Shown piece by piece: positions 31,887 through 41,076 of a stretch of DNA of 64,000 nt. The stretch spans positions 1 to 64,000 of the forward strand of contig NZ_CAACUY010000019.1 in NCBI RefSeq assembly GCF_900659615.1, written 5' to 3'. The translations under genes were made by a program, and so were the position numbers. The notes under the pieces are model-generated. The model was not told where the DNA came from, did no database searches, and worked only from the letters and a program-made list of their open reading frames with translations. Origin of the DNA: Actinomadura fibrosa (lineage in GTDB: Bacteria; Actinomycetota; Actinomycetes; Streptosporangiales; Streptosporangiaceae). Each line of letters opens with the position of its first letter. Position 1 is the first letter of the stretch.

Positions 31887-32942
31887 TGGGCTGCCCTTCC
31901 AGGCGCGTTCCAGCAGTGCGCGCAGGCCGGGTTCCTCCACGGGACGCGGGTTCGCGTACGGCGCGGCGAGGACCTGGGCCAGCACGTCGTCGAGCCGAGC
32001 GGGGTCGGCGCCCAGCTCCGCGAGCGAGCGCGGGAGGCCGAGTTCGCCGGTCAGCGCCCACAGCGCGGCGGCCGGGTCGTCCTCGCCCAGCGCCCGCCGG
32101 AGGGCCTCGACGGCGCCGGGCGCGGCGGACGCGTTGTAGGCGAGGGCGTGCGGGAGGACGACGGCGTGGGTCTCGGCGTGCGGGAGGCCGAGCGTGCCGC
32201 CGAGGGCGTGGCAGAGCTTGTGGTGCAGGCCCATCGTGGTGACGCCGAGGCAGGAGCCGCACAACCACGCGCCGTACAGCGCCCGCGAGCGCGCGGGACG
32301 GTCACCCGGGTCGCGGACGACGGCGGGCAGCGCGGCGGCGAGCACGCGGACGGCCTCCTCGGCCATCAGCGACACGACCGGCGAGCGGTCCGGCGCGTAG
32401 AGCGCCTCGACGGCGTGCGCCATCGCGTTCGCCCCGGACGCGGCCGACACGCGCGCCGGCAGGCCCAGCGTCAGCGACGGGTCGTACAGGACGGTGCGCG
32501 CCAGCACCCGCGGGTCGTGCCCGGTGCGCTTGACGCCGTCCTCGGTGGTGCCCCACACCGGCGTCATCTCCGACCCGGCGTAGGTGGTCGGGACGGCCAC
32601 GACCGGCAGCCCCAGCCCCTTCGCGATCATCTTCGCCAGGCCGACCGCGGAGCCGCCGCCGTACGCGACGAGGCCGTCCGCTCCGGCGGCGCGGGCCGCG
32701 CGGAGGCCCTCGGCGGCGACCTCGGCGGGCACGTGCATGACCGCCTCTGCGTGGACGCCCGCCGCCCGCTCGCCCAGCAGCCCCGCGACCCGCTCGGCGT
32801 CGGCGCGGCGTCCCGGCGTGGACAGCACCAGGACGCGGCGGAGGCCGAGCGCGTCCACCTCGTCCGCGAGCCTGCCGAGCACGCCGTTGCCGAAGACGAC
32901 GCGGACGGGAAGCGGCTGGTGGACGAACTCCGGCTGGTCCAT
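31878..32942 (-). CDS. Maleylacetate reductase-like iron-containing alcohol dehydrogenase
   Basis: A 354-residue group III alcohol dehydrogenase. The N-terminal NAD(P) half contains VVFGNGVLGRLADEV, LVAYGGGSAVGLAKMIA and PTTYAGSEMTPVWGTTEDG; the C-terminal helical half has GLHHKLCHALGGTLGLPHAETHAVVLPHALAYN, characteristic of maleylacetate reductases. These reduce maleylacetate to 3-oxoadipate in chloroaromatic, resorcinol or hydroxyquinol degradation. No intradiol dioxygenase is nearby, so the substrate is a family inference. The start is ATG 32942. Confidence 0.9.
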   Translation of the reverse strand: MDQPEFVHQPLPVRVVFGNGVLGRLADEVDALGLRRVLVLSTPGRRADAERVAGLLGERAAGVHAEAVMHVPAEVAAEGLRAARAAGADGLVAYGGGSAVGLAKMIAKGLGLPVVAVPTTYAGSEMTPVWGTTEDGVKRTGHDPRVLARTVLYDPSLTLGLPARVSAASGANAMAHAVEALYAPDRSPVVSLMAEEAVRVLAAALPAVVRDPGDRPARSRALYGAWLCGSCLGVTTMGLHHKLCHALGGTLGLPHAETHAVVLPHALAYNASAAPGAVEALRRALGEDDPAAALWALTGELGLPRSLAELGADPARLDDVLAQVLAAPYANPRPVEEPGLRALLERAWKGSPPA

Positions 32943-32986
32943 GCCCCGACTCTACGGCGGACGGCGGACGGCGGCCGGGTCCGCGG

Positions 32987-33676
32987 TCAGCGGCCGAGGA
33001 GGACGAGGCGCAGGCGCCGTCCACGGCGCTTGCGGTGCCACGCCTCCCGCTCGTTGACCTCCGGGAACGGCTCGTCCGGGACGGGGACGCCGAGGAACGC
33101 GCACAGCGGCTCCCAGCCGTCGCGGACGTCGAGGACGAGCAGCCGCTCCGGCGGGATCTCCGCCTTGACCTCGGCGATGTGCCGCTCGAACACCGCGAGG
33201 ACGTGCGCGCGGTCGCCGACGCGGCCGTCGAAGACCCGGTCCATGACGGTCGCCTTCGCCATCCGGGGGTAGAGGGCGAAGTCCGGCGCGCGGCGCTCGA
33301 CCAGCCAGCGCGTGATCCGGCGGCGCAACGGCGGCGGGCGCCGCTCGGCGAGGGCGCTCGCGAAGATCGTCCCGGCGACGCTGTCGTACCAGCGCGCGGG
33401 GTCGCGGACGGTGAGGATCACCTTGGCGTCGGGATAGTGCGCGGCGAGTTCGCGCCAGTAGGACGCGGCGGGCCAGTCCACGGCGGCGGGGAAGCCCGCG
33501 AACACCTCGTCCCAGCCGGGGCCCCGGCCCTCGGCGACGTCGAGCCATTGCCGGACCCGGAACGGCTCCTGGATGACGACGCTCATGTGGTAGCAGGGGG
33601 CGAAACCGAGGGTTTCGAGGGCCGCCCGGAGCGACGCCGTGCCCGTCCGGCCGAATCCGGCTCCGATGACCTCCAC
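32987..33676 (-). CDS. Sulfotransferase-family protein
   Basis: A 229-residue P-loop sulfotransferase-like protein. It begins with the 5'-phosphosulfate-binding loop EVIGAGFGRTGTASLRAAL, has the 3'-phosphate site VILTVRDPARWYDSV, and ends with LLVLDVRDGWEPLCAFLGVPVPDEPFPEVN. The family includes PAPS-dependent enzymes and proteins without proven activity. GTG 33676 follows GGGAGGGG and starts exactly at the first strand; the longer frame to 33790 is excluded. It is divergent from the adenylate-forming enzyme gene and may belong to the oxidative cluster. Confidence 0.85.
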   Translation of the reverse strand: MEVIGAGFGRTGTASLRAALETLGFAPCYHMSVVIQEPFRVRQWLDVAEGRGPGWDEVFAGFPAAVDWPAASYWRELAAHYPDAKVILTVRDPARWYDSVAGTIFASALAERRPPPLRRRITRWLVERRAPDFALYPRMAKATVMDRVFDGRVGDRAHVLAVFERHIAEVKAEIPPERLLVLDVRDGWEPLCAFLGVPVPDEPFPEVNEREAWHRKRRGRRLRLVLLGR

Positions 33677-33824
33677 GCCGTGCCCCTCCCGCTCCGCGCG
33701 CCCGTCCCGGTTCTGCTCCGGTTCTGATCCGCGCCGCCTACCGTCGCGGTGGACGACATGCCGGTTGTACGACGGTTCCCGCGTCCGCACAACCGGCGCA
33801 GCGGCGATTTCAAGGAGCCGGACG

Positions 33825-35381
33825 ATGCCCGCCGAACCGCCCTTTCCGCATGCCTACCAGCCCTTCCCGCACGCCGTTCTCCAGGCGCTCGCGGAGTCGC
33901 CGGGGACGGTCGCGTTCGAGCACGGGGACCGGCGCGTCACGCGCGGCGAGGTGCTGGAGACCGTCGGGCGGCTGGCGGGCGCGCTGCGCGACGCGGGGCT
34001 CGGCCCCGGCCGGGCCGTCGCGATCCGCACCGCCGTGACGCCGGAGGCGTTCGCGGCCCACATCGCCGCGCACGTCCTCGGCTGCCGGGTCGTGGGGGTC
34101 CGGCCCGGCTATCCGGCGGGCCAGCTCGCGCACGTGCTCGGCACGGGCGTGGACGCGCTGCTCGCCGACCCGTCCACCCTGACGCCGGAGTTGGCCGGAG
34201 CCGCCGGACGGCCACTGCCGCTGCTGTCGCTCGGCCCCTGCTCCGGGGCGTCCGACCTCCTGGCGTACGCGGGGCGAGCGCATTCCCTGGCGATCGCCGC
34301 CCGCCCGGACGACGTCGCCGCGCTGCACTTCACCAGCGGCAGCACCGGGCGGCCCAAGGGCTGCGCGATCACCTACCGGGCGCTGGGCGCGCACTGGGCG
34401 TGGCAGCCGCGCGCCTGGGGCCCGGCCGCCGCGGAGCTGGCCGCGGGCTCCGGCCGCTACCTGCTCTTCGGCACGCTGGCGAGCATGGTCGTGTTCGAGT
34501 TCCTCGCGCCGTGCCTGCTCGGCGGCGGCACCGCGGTCATCCCCAAGGACGACGGGCGGCCGCTGTTCCCCGACGCGCTGGAGCGCCACGGGATCACGGC
34601 CTCGATCATCACCGTCCCGCGGCTGTGCCGGATGCTCGACCTGCTCCGGGACGACCCGGACCGGGCCCGCGGGCTGCGCAATCTACGGGCGCTGATGGTC
34701 TCGGGGTCGCCGATCGGGCCGCGGCGGCTGGCGGAGGCGGCGGAGCGGCTCGGCCCGGTCGTCTACCAGGGGTACGGGCAGACCGAGGCCGGATCGATCT
34801 CGATCATGACGCCCGGGGAGATCGCGGCCCACCCGCCGCACGCGCTCGCCGCCGTCGGCCGCCCGCACCCCGGAGTGGAGATCACCATCCGGGACGACGA
34901 CGGACGCGAGGTCGCACCGGGCGCCACAGGGGAGGTCTACGTGCGCAGCCCGTACCTCATGGCGGGGTACTGGGGGCAGCCGGAGGAGACCGCCGAGACC
35001 CTGCGCGGCGGGCTGCTGCGCACCCGCGACCTCGGCCGGCTCGACGCGGACGGCTTCCTGCACCTCACCGGCCGGACCCGCGACGTGATCATGGTGAACG
35101 CGATGGTCGTGTACGCGGGGCCGATCGAGCGGGTCCTCGCCGGGCACCCGGACGTCGCCGAGGCGTACGTGGCGGGCGCCCCGGACGAGGACACGGGCGA
35201 GGCCGTCCACGCGTTCGTCGTTCCGGCGGCCGGAGCCGTCCCGGACGCGGGGGCGCTGTCGGCACTCGTCCGCTCTGAGCTCGGGGACGACAGCGTCCCG
35301 CGCACCGTCACGGTGGTGCACGGCGTGCCGGAGGCGGTGGGCGGCAAGCCCGACAAGCGGGCGCTGCTGCGGCTGCTCTGA
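33825..35381 (+). CDS. Adenylate-forming enzyme (AMP-dependent acyl-CoA synthetase/ligase)
   Basis: A 518-residue ANL-superfamily ligase activating a carboxylic acid with ATP. The P-loop ALHFTSGSTGRPKGCAITYRAL, the A5 motif YQGYGQTEAGSI, the A7 aspartate region LRTRDLGRLDADGFLHLTGRTRDVI and the C-terminal A10 lysine in GGKPDKRALL are all present. The acid cannot be told. AAGGAG lies 7 bases before ATG 33825. It opens the 33.8-41.8 kb run in which oxidoreductase genes follow. No carrier-protein domain is attached or adjacent, so the acyl acceptor is CoA or a carrier encoded elsewhere. Confidence 0.92.
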   Translation: MPAEPPFPHAYQPFPHAVLQALAESPGTVAFEHGDRRVTRGEVLETVGRLAGALRDAGLGPGRAVAIRTAVTPEAFAAHIAAHVLGCRVVGVRPGYPAGQLAHVLGTGVDALLADPSTLTPELAGAAGRPLPLLSLGPCSGASDLLAYAGRAHSLAIAARPDDVAALHFTSGSTGRPKGCAITYRALGAHWAWQPRAWGPAAAELAAGSGRYLLFGTLASMVVFEFLAPCLLGGGTAVIPKDDGRPLFPDALERHGITASIITVPRLCRMLDLLRDDPDRARGLRNLRALMVSGSPIGPRRLAEAAERLGPVVYQGYGQTEAGSISIMTPGEIAAHPPHALAAVGRPHPGVEITIRDDDGREVAPGATGEVYVRSPYLMAGYWGQPEETAETLRGGLLRTRDLGRLDADGFLHLTGRTRDVIMVNAMVVYAGPIERVLAGHPDVAEAYVAGAPDEDTGEAVHAFVVPAAGAVPDAGALSALVRSELGDDSVPRTVTVVHGVPEAVGGKPDKRALLRLL

Positions 35382-35452
35382 TCGTTCTCTGAGATTCGGC
35401 CGTCACCCTGGCCGTTGTCCGTTCAATTACATCTCCGCGACGGAGGGGTGCC

Positions 35453-37048
35453 GTGCCGGACAGCGCGCTGGACTACCTGGTGATCGGGGCCGGCCCGGCG
35501 GGCCTGCAACTCGGGTACTTCCTGGAGCAGGCCGGGCGAAGCTACTCGATCCTGGAGGCGGCGTCCGCGCCGGGCGCGTTCTTCGGGACGTTCCCGCGCC
35601 ACCGCCGGCTCATCTCGATCAACAAGAGGCACAACGGGACGGAGGACCCGGAGCTCAACCTCCGGATGGACTGGAACTCGCTGCTGTCCGACGACCCGGA
35701 CCTGCTGTTCACCCGCTACAGCGACCGCTACTTCCCGCACGCGGACGACATGGTCCGCTACCTCGCCGACTTCGCCTCCGCCTGGAGACTGCGGATCTCC
35801 TACGGCACCCGCGCCGTCCGCGTCACCCGCGAGCGGTCCGGCGGGCCGGGCGGCGACCGGTTCCTGGTCACCGACCAGGACGGACGCGTCCACGCGGCGC
35901 GGCGGCTCGTCGTCGCGACCGGCGTCGGGCAGCGGGCCAACGTGCCGCCGATCCCGGGGATCGAGGAGGCGGACCTCTACGCGGACGCGTCCACCGACCC
36001 GGCCGACTACGTCGACCAGCGGGTCCTCGTCATCGGCAAGGGCAACTCGGCGTTCGAGACGGCCGACAACCTGGTGGAGACGGCCGCGGTGGTGCACGTG
36101 GCGGGCCCGCGGTCCCTCCGGATGGCGTGGCGGACCCACTTCGTCGGGCACCTGCGCGCCGTCAACAACAACTTCCTCGACACCTACCAGCTCAAGTCGC
36201 TGAACGCGGTCCTGGACGGCGACGTGCGCCGCGTCGAGCGGCGCGCGGACGGCGGCTACCTCGTCACGGTCGGGTTCGTCCGCGCGAACGAGGTGACCAA
36301 GGACATCCCCTACGACCGGGTCATCGTCTGCACCGGTTTCCGCATCGACGACTCGGTCTTCGCGGACGGCGACTGCCGGCCCGAGCTCACGATCGGGGAC
36401 CGGTTCCCGGCCCTCACACCCGCGTTCGAGTCGGTCAACGTCCCCGGCCTCTACTTCGCGGGGACGCTGACGCAGTCGCGCGACTTCAAGCGCGGCACGA
36501 ACGGGTTCATCCACGGGTTCCGGTACGGGGTGCGGGCACTGCACCGCATCCTGGAGACGCGCCACCACGGCGCCGCCTGGCCCGGCCAGGACCTGCCCGC
36601 CGACCCGGACGTGCTCGCCGCCGCCGTCCTCGCGCGCGTCAACCGCAGCTCGGGCCTCTGGCAGCAGTTCGGCGTGCTCGCCGACGCCGTGGTCCTGGAC
36701 GGCCGGGGCGGCGCCCGCTACCTGGAGGAGCTGCCGGCCGGGCTGGAGGGCCCGCCGATCGGCCGGCCCGGCGCGCGCGGCCACTTCACGGTCGCGCTGG
36801 AGTACGGCCCGGACCACGACGCGCACGACCCGTTCGACGTCTCCGTCGGCAGGATCGCGCAGAGCGACGCGGGACGGGCGGACGAGGGCCACTACCTGCA
36901 CCCGGTGGTGCGGTACCACCGGGAGGGCGCGCCGCCCGCCGTCCACCACGTCACCGAGAACCTGGAGAACGACTGGACGTCGCAGGAGGTCCACGTCCGG
37001 CCGCTCCGGGACTTCTTCGCCGAGCACCTCGCCCCGGCGCGGGTGTGA
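35453..37048 (+). CDS. FAD-dependent oxidoreductase, flavin-monooxygenase-like (FOXRED2-like)
   Basis: A 531-residue flavoprotein. The N-terminal FAD site is YLVIGAGPAGLQLGYFLEQAG; a second NAD(P)-binding fold is RVLVIGKGNSAFETADNL. Between them lie ISINKRHNGTEDPELNLRMDW and SDRYFPHADDMVRYLADFA, and later RVIVCTGFRIDDSVF and LYFAGTLTQSRDFKRGTNGFIHG. The C-terminal ~120 residues are extra to standard flavin monooxygenases. It probably oxidises a small organic substrate with NADPH and O2. GTG 35453 has GGAGGGG 5 bases upstream. Its stop overlaps the next gene by GTGA. Confidence 0.88.
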   Translation: MPDSALDYLVIGAGPAGLQLGYFLEQAGRSYSILEAASAPGAFFGTFPRHRRLISINKRHNGTEDPELNLRMDWNSLLSDDPDLLFTRYSDRYFPHADDMVRYLADFASAWRLRISYGTRAVRVTRERSGGPGGDRFLVTDQDGRVHAARRLVVATGVGQRANVPPIPGIEEADLYADASTDPADYVDQRVLVIGKGNSAFETADNLVETAAVVHVAGPRSLRMAWRTHFVGHLRAVNNNFLDTYQLKSLNAVLDGDVRRVERRADGGYLVTVGFVRANEVTKDIPYDRVIVCTGFRIDDSVFADGDCRPELTIGDRFPALTPAFESVNVPGLYFAGTLTQSRDFKRGTNGFIHGFRYGVRALHRILETRHHGAAWPGQDLPADPDVLAAAVLARVNRSSGLWQQFGVLADAVVLDGRGGARYLEELPAGLEGPPIGRPGARGHFTVALEYGPDHDAHDPFDVSVGRIAQSDAGRADEGHYLHPVVRYHREGAPPAVHHVTENLENDWTSQEVHVRPLRDFFAEHLAPARV

Positions 37049-38196
37049 CGGCCATGACCACCGGAACGGGCACGGCCAGGGCGGGTGGCGCCGGAACGGG
37101 CACCGCCGGGCCGGATGCCTCCTTGGCGGGAACCTCCGGAGCGGGTGCGCAGCCGCCGTTGACGCTGCGCGAGTTCGAGGCGGCGGCCCGCGCGCGCCTC
37201 GACCCCGCGCACTACGACTACTTCGCGGGCGGGGCGGGCGACGAGGTCACGCTGCGGGCCAACGAGGCGGCGTTCGCGCGGGTCGCGCTGCTGCCGCGCG
37301 TCCTGCGCGGCGCCGGGCCGCCCCGCACGGACGTGACGCTGCTCGGCACCGCGGCGTCCATGCCCGTGCTGGTCGCGCCGACCGCGTTCCACCGGCTCGC
37401 CGACCCGGAGGGCGAGCGGGCGACCGCGCGGGCGGCGGCCGCCACCGGAACGATCATGATCGTGAGCATGGCGGCGACCGTCGCCGTCGAGGACGTGGCC
37501 GCCGCGGCGCCCGGCGCGGCCCTGTGGTTCCAGCTCTACGTCCAGCCCGACCTCGCGTTCACCGAGCGGGTCGTGCGGCGCGCGGAGGCGGCGGGCTGCG
37601 CCGCGCTCGTCGTCACCGCGGACTCGCCGGCCCGCGGCGTCCGGGAGCGCGAGCTGCGGCACGGGTTCCTCGACCTGCCGGACGGCCTGCGCTGCGAGAA
37701 CATGCGCGACGGCGCCGGGACGCGGTCGATCGCCATGTCGCCGGAGCTGTCCTGGGACCACATCGACCGGCTCAGGGAGATGACGGCGCTGCCGATCGTG
37801 CTGAAGGGCGTCCTCCACCCGGCGGACGTGCGGCCCGCGCTCGACCGGGGCGTCGCGGCGCTGGTCGTCTCCAACCACGGCGGGCGGCAGCTCGACGCGG
37901 TCCCCGCCGCGCTGGACGCGCTGCCCGCCGTGGCCGCCGCCGCCGGTCGCGCCGTCCCCGTGCTGCTGGACGGCGGGGTCCGGCGCGGCACCGACGTGCT
38001 GAAGGCGCTCGCGCTCGGCGCGGACGCGGTCGCCGTGGGCCGCCCGGTGATCTGGGGGCTGGCCGCCGGCGGCGAGCGCGGCGCGGCGCGCGTGCTGGAG
38101 CTGCTCCGCGCGGAGGTCGAGCTGGCGCTCGCGCTCTGCGGCTGCGCGTCCCCCGGCGACCTCGCCCCGGACATGGTGGTGCGGCGCCCATGGTGA
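37045..38196 (+). CDS. FMN-dependent alpha-hydroxy-acid oxidase/dehydrogenase
   Basis: A 383-residue TIM-barrel flavoprotein of the glycolate oxidase/lactate dehydrogenase/mandelate dehydrogenase family. Seen are DYFAGGAGDEVTLRANEAAF, VLVAPTAFHRLADPEGERA, LWFQLYVQPD, LVVTADSP, LPIVLKGV and the active-site SNHGGRQLD (His278), with the FMN phosphate loop LLDGGVRRGTDVLKALALGA. It oxidises a 2-hydroxy acid to the 2-oxo acid. A Gly/Thr/Ala-rich extension of ~30 residues starts it. GTG 37045 overlaps the previous stop; ATG 37054 is an alternative. The P450 gene overlaps its 3' end by 7 bases. Confidence 0.92.
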   Translation: MTAMTTGTGTARAGGAGTGTAGPDASLAGTSGAGAQPPLTLREFEAAARARLDPAHYDYFAGGAGDEVTLRANEAAFARVALLPRVLRGAGPPRTDVTLLGTAASMPVLVAPTAFHRLADPEGERATARAAAATGTIMIVSMAATVAVEDVAAAAPGAALWFQLYVQPDLAFTERVVRRAEAAGCAALVVTADSPARGVRERELRHGFLDLPDGLRCENMRDGAGTRSIAMSPELSWDHIDRLREMTALPIVLKGVLHPADVRPALDRGVAALVVSNHGGRQLDAVPAALDALPAVAAAAGRAVPVLLDGGVRRGTDVLKALALGADAVAVGRPVIWGLAAGGERGAARVLELLRAEVELALALCGCASPGDLAPDMVVRRPW

Positions 38197-39617
38197 CCGG
38201 CGCGGGCACGGCGGCGATCACGGTGGCGGCGGTCCTGGTCGCCGTGGCGAGCCTGCCGTGGTGGCTGCCCGGCAGGGTCGTGGCGCTGCGCGTCCGCCTG
38301 TTCGCCCGCATCAACGGGGACGAGGGCATCCCCGTCCCCGGCGACCTGATCGGCGTGGAGCACTTCCGGGAGGTGTACTCGCACCCGGCCGCCGGCGGGC
38401 GCAGCAAGGGCGCCGCCCTCTCGGACCTGTTCTGGTACTGGCTGGCGCCGGGGCCCGAGGTCCACCAGGAGCACCTGGAGGCGGGGGAGCGGTACGACCA
38501 GGTCGCCGCGGCCACGCGCCGGTTCCTCGCGATCCCGCGCGGGGAGGCCGAGGAGCTCGCCCGCCGCTGCACCGCCGAGGTCCTGCGGGAGACGGACACG
38601 GGAGCGCCGCGGACCGTCCGGCTGCGGGACCTGATGATGCCGGTCTGGGCCGCGTTCTCCTACGAGCTCGTCTTCGGCGGCCCGTGCCCGCCCGCCGCCC
38701 GCGACCTGATCGTCGCCCACGCCGACGACGTCGCCACCGCGCTCACCTGCTGCGGCCTGCGGCACATGGACCGGCGCGCCCGCCTCACCCGGTACGTCGC
38801 CGCACGGCTGGACCAGGTGCGGCACCCCCTCCCGGACGGCCTGTCGGACGAGGAGCGCGCCTTCTACGTCCAGGGGACGTTCTTCAACACCGCGGTCGTG
38901 CAGATGGCGGAGGCGATGGCGCACCTGCTGCTCGTCCTAGCCCGGCACCCGGAGGCGCAGGAGACGGCGCGCACCGGCGACGACGCCGCGCTCGACCGGG
39001 TGATCAACGAGACGCTGCGGCTGTACCCGCTGTTCGGCGTCGCCCACCGGATCACCACCGGCGACATCGAGCTGGACGGCGGCCCGACGATTCCGGCCGG
39101 GTCGGTGCTCTGCTTCAACTACCCCGAATTCCACCGCGCGGGGTTCACCGACCCCGGGCGCTTCGACCCCGACCGCTTCCGTCCCGACCGCCGGGAGGAC
39201 GGGCGCGCCGTCCGGGACCTGAACCACATCCCGTTCGGCGTCGCCGCCAACCGGCCGTGCCCGGCGTGGCGGCTCGCGCCGATCGCCGTGCGCGCCGCCG
39301 CGCGCGAGACGGTGCGCCGGTACGTCCTCGCCTCGTCCGCCTCCCACGTCCGGTCGCTGCCCAACCGGGGCCCGTGCCTGCTGATCCCGCGCGCCGGGTC
39401 GGACGCGCCCCCGGAGCCCGGCTCCCACCGCGCGGCGCTGCTGCGGATGCGGGCGCGCGACCGGTGCGAGGACGTCGGGCGCAGCGTCCTGCAACTCGTC
39501 CGCGGCGCCCGCATGGTGCGCGAGGCGCGCCGCCTGCGCCTGTGCGAGCGCCATTTCGCCGCGGACGGCACCGCCGAACGGCCCACTGACCAGCCCGTTC
39601 CGCCGCACGTCACCTGA
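38190..39617 (+). CDS. Membrane-anchored cytochrome P450 with atypical heme and I-helix motifs
   Basis: A 475-residue P450 with an N-terminal membrane helix (AAITVAAVLVAVASLPWW), unusual for bacteria. The K-helix ExxR is E274-TL-R277 in NETLRLYPLFG; heme-ligand Cys357 is in HIPFGVAANRPCPAWRLAP. This loop departs from FxxGxxxCxG: it has one more residue between Phe and Cys and Pro instead of the final Gly. The I-helix stretch FFNTAVVQMAEAMAHLL lacks the acid-alcohol pair used for O2 activation. It may be a peroxygenase, isomerase or lyase rather than a monooxygenase. No ferredoxin gene is nearby. The ~60-residue C-terminal tail is extra. Confidence 0.88.
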   Translation: MVTGAGTAAITVAAVLVAVASLPWWLPGRVVALRVRLFARINGDEGIPVPGDLIGVEHFREVYSHPAAGGRSKGAALSDLFWYWLAPGPEVHQEHLEAGERYDQVAAATRRFLAIPRGEAEELARRCTAEVLRETDTGAPRTVRLRDLMMPVWAAFSYELVFGGPCPPAARDLIVAHADDVATALTCCGLRHMDRRARLTRYVAARLDQVRHPLPDGLSDEERAFYVQGTFFNTAVVQMAEAMAHLLLVLARHPEAQETARTGDDAALDRVINETLRLYPLFGVAHRITTGDIELDGGPTIPAGSVLCFNYPEFHRAGFTDPGRFDPDRFRPDRREDGRAVRDLNHIPFGVAANRPCPAWRLAPIAVRAAARETVRRYVLASSASHVRSLPNRGPCLLIPRAGSDAPPEPGSHRAALLRMRARDRCEDVGRSVLQLVRGARMVREARRLRLCERHFAADGTAERPTDQPVPPHVT

Positions 39618-39639
39618 CCCGACCAGAGCGGGGACCGCC

Positions 39640-41067
39640 ATGCTCGTACTCGCCCAGCCGCCCGTCGCCCAGCCTCCCGCCGAGCCCTCCGCCGCCCACG
39701 CCGCCCACGCCGCCGCCGTGCACGCCGCCGCCGCGGCGTCCCGTGACGCCAACCTCGACCTCGTCCTGAAGGTACTGCCCGCCCTCGTCGTCATCCTCCT
39801 GGCCGCCTGGCTGTGCGGGCGCCTGGCGCTGATGGTGATGCAGCCGCGCGTCCTCGGCGAGATGGTCGCCGGGGTGCTGCTGGGGCCGACGCTGTTCGGG
39901 GCGCTGTTCCCGGACGCGCAGGCGAAGGTGTTCCCGCCCGAGGTCAAGCCCATCCTGTACGTGCTCAGCACCCTCGGCCTGACGTTGTACATGTTCCTCG
40001 TCGGCGCCGGGCTCGACCACGGCTCCGCGTCGCCCGGCGAGGGCCGCAGGGCGATGGCGCTCGCGGTCTCCGGGGTGGTGCCCGCGTTGCTGCTCGGCGT
40101 GGGCACGGGCGCGGCCCTGTGGGGGACGCTGTCGCTGCCCGACGTCGGCCGCCTGGAGTTCGCCCTGTTCGTCGGGGGCGCGCTGTCGCTGACCGCGTTC
40201 CCCATGCTGGCGCGGATGCTGTACGAGCGGAACCTGGAGAACAGCCCCCTCGGCCGGCTGTCGCTGCTGGCGGCGGCCGTCGACGACGCGGTGGCGTGGT
40301 GCCTGCTCGCCGTCCTGACGGCCGTGCACCTGGAGTCGGGCATGGGCGACGCGCTGCGCACCATCGGGCTCGCGGCGCTGTTCGCGGCGGCGATGCTGCT
40401 GGTGGCGCGCCGGCTGCTGCGGCCGCTCGGCCGGGAGTTCGCCCGGACGGGGACCATCGGCCCCAACGCGATGTACGTCATCGTCCTCGTCGCGGTCACG
40501 GCGGGCTGGCTGACCGACTGGATCGGCATCTACTCCGTGTTCGGCGGCTTCATCGCGGGGCTGGCGATGCCGCGAGACCCGGAGTTCCGCCGCGCGCTGC
40601 ACGAGCGGATGATGGGCTTCGTCTCGACGCTGCTGCTGCCGACGTTCTTCACCTTCTCGGGGCTCAACACCCGGCTGGACGGCATCGCCGGCGGCACCAT
40701 GCTGGCCGCGCTGCTGGCGATCATGGCGGCGGGCTTCGTCGGCAAGTACGCCGGCTGCTCCCTCGCGATGCGCGGGCTCGGCTTCTCCTGGCGGGAGTCG
40801 TGCGCCGTGGGCGCGCTCATGAACGCGCGCGGGCTGATGATCCTGATCTTCATCAACATCGGGCTCGCCCAGGGCATGATCACGCAGGAGCTGTTCGCCA
40901 TGCTCGTGCTGGTCGCGGTGATCACGACCGCGAGCGCCCTGCCGCTGTACAAGCTGGCCCTGCCGGAGCGCTACGAGCGGCGGGCCGTCCCGGCAGAGCC
41001 CGTGTCCGCGGAGCCCGCCGACGCCGCGGCGACGGCGCACGTGTCCGCGGCGCGTCCGGTTCACTAG
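39640..41067 (+). CDS. Cation/proton antiporter, CPA2 (KefB/NapA-like)
   Basis: A 475-residue membrane exchanger with ~12 hydrophobic helices. Characteristic segments are QPRVLGEMVAGVLLGPTLFG, ALFVGGALSLTAFPMLARML, the ion-binding AAAVDDAVAWCLLAVL (Asp-Asp) and GALMNARGLMILIFINIGL. There is no C-terminal TrkA-N domain. An Ala/His-rich stretch (AHAAHAAAVHAAAAASRD) precedes helix 1. It should exchange K+ or Na+ for H+. It starts 22 bases after the P450 stop (AGCGGGGA site), so it looks co-transcribed with the oxidase cluster. Confidence 0.92.
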   Translation: MLVLAQPPVAQPPAEPSAAHAAHAAAVHAAAAASRDANLDLVLKVLPALVVILLAAWLCGRLALMVMQPRVLGEMVAGVLLGPTLFGALFPDAQAKVFPPEVKPILYVLSTLGLTLYMFLVGAGLDHGSASPGEGRRAMALAVSGVVPALLLGVGTGAALWGTLSLPDVGRLEFALFVGGALSLTAFPMLARMLYERNLENSPLGRLSLLAAAVDDAVAWCLLAVLTAVHLESGMGDALRTIGLAALFAAAMLLVARRLLRPLGREFARTGTIGPNAMYVIVLVAVTAGWLTDWIGIYSVFGGFIAGLAMPRDPEFRRALHERMMGFVSTLLLPTFFTFSGLNTRLDGIAGGTMLAALLAIMAAGFVGKYAGCSLAMRGLGFSWRESCAVGALMNARGLMILIFINIGLAQGMITQELFAMLVLVAVITTASALPLYKLALPERYERRAVPAEPVSAEPADAAATAHVSAARPVH

Positions 41068-41076
41068 GCGACCACG

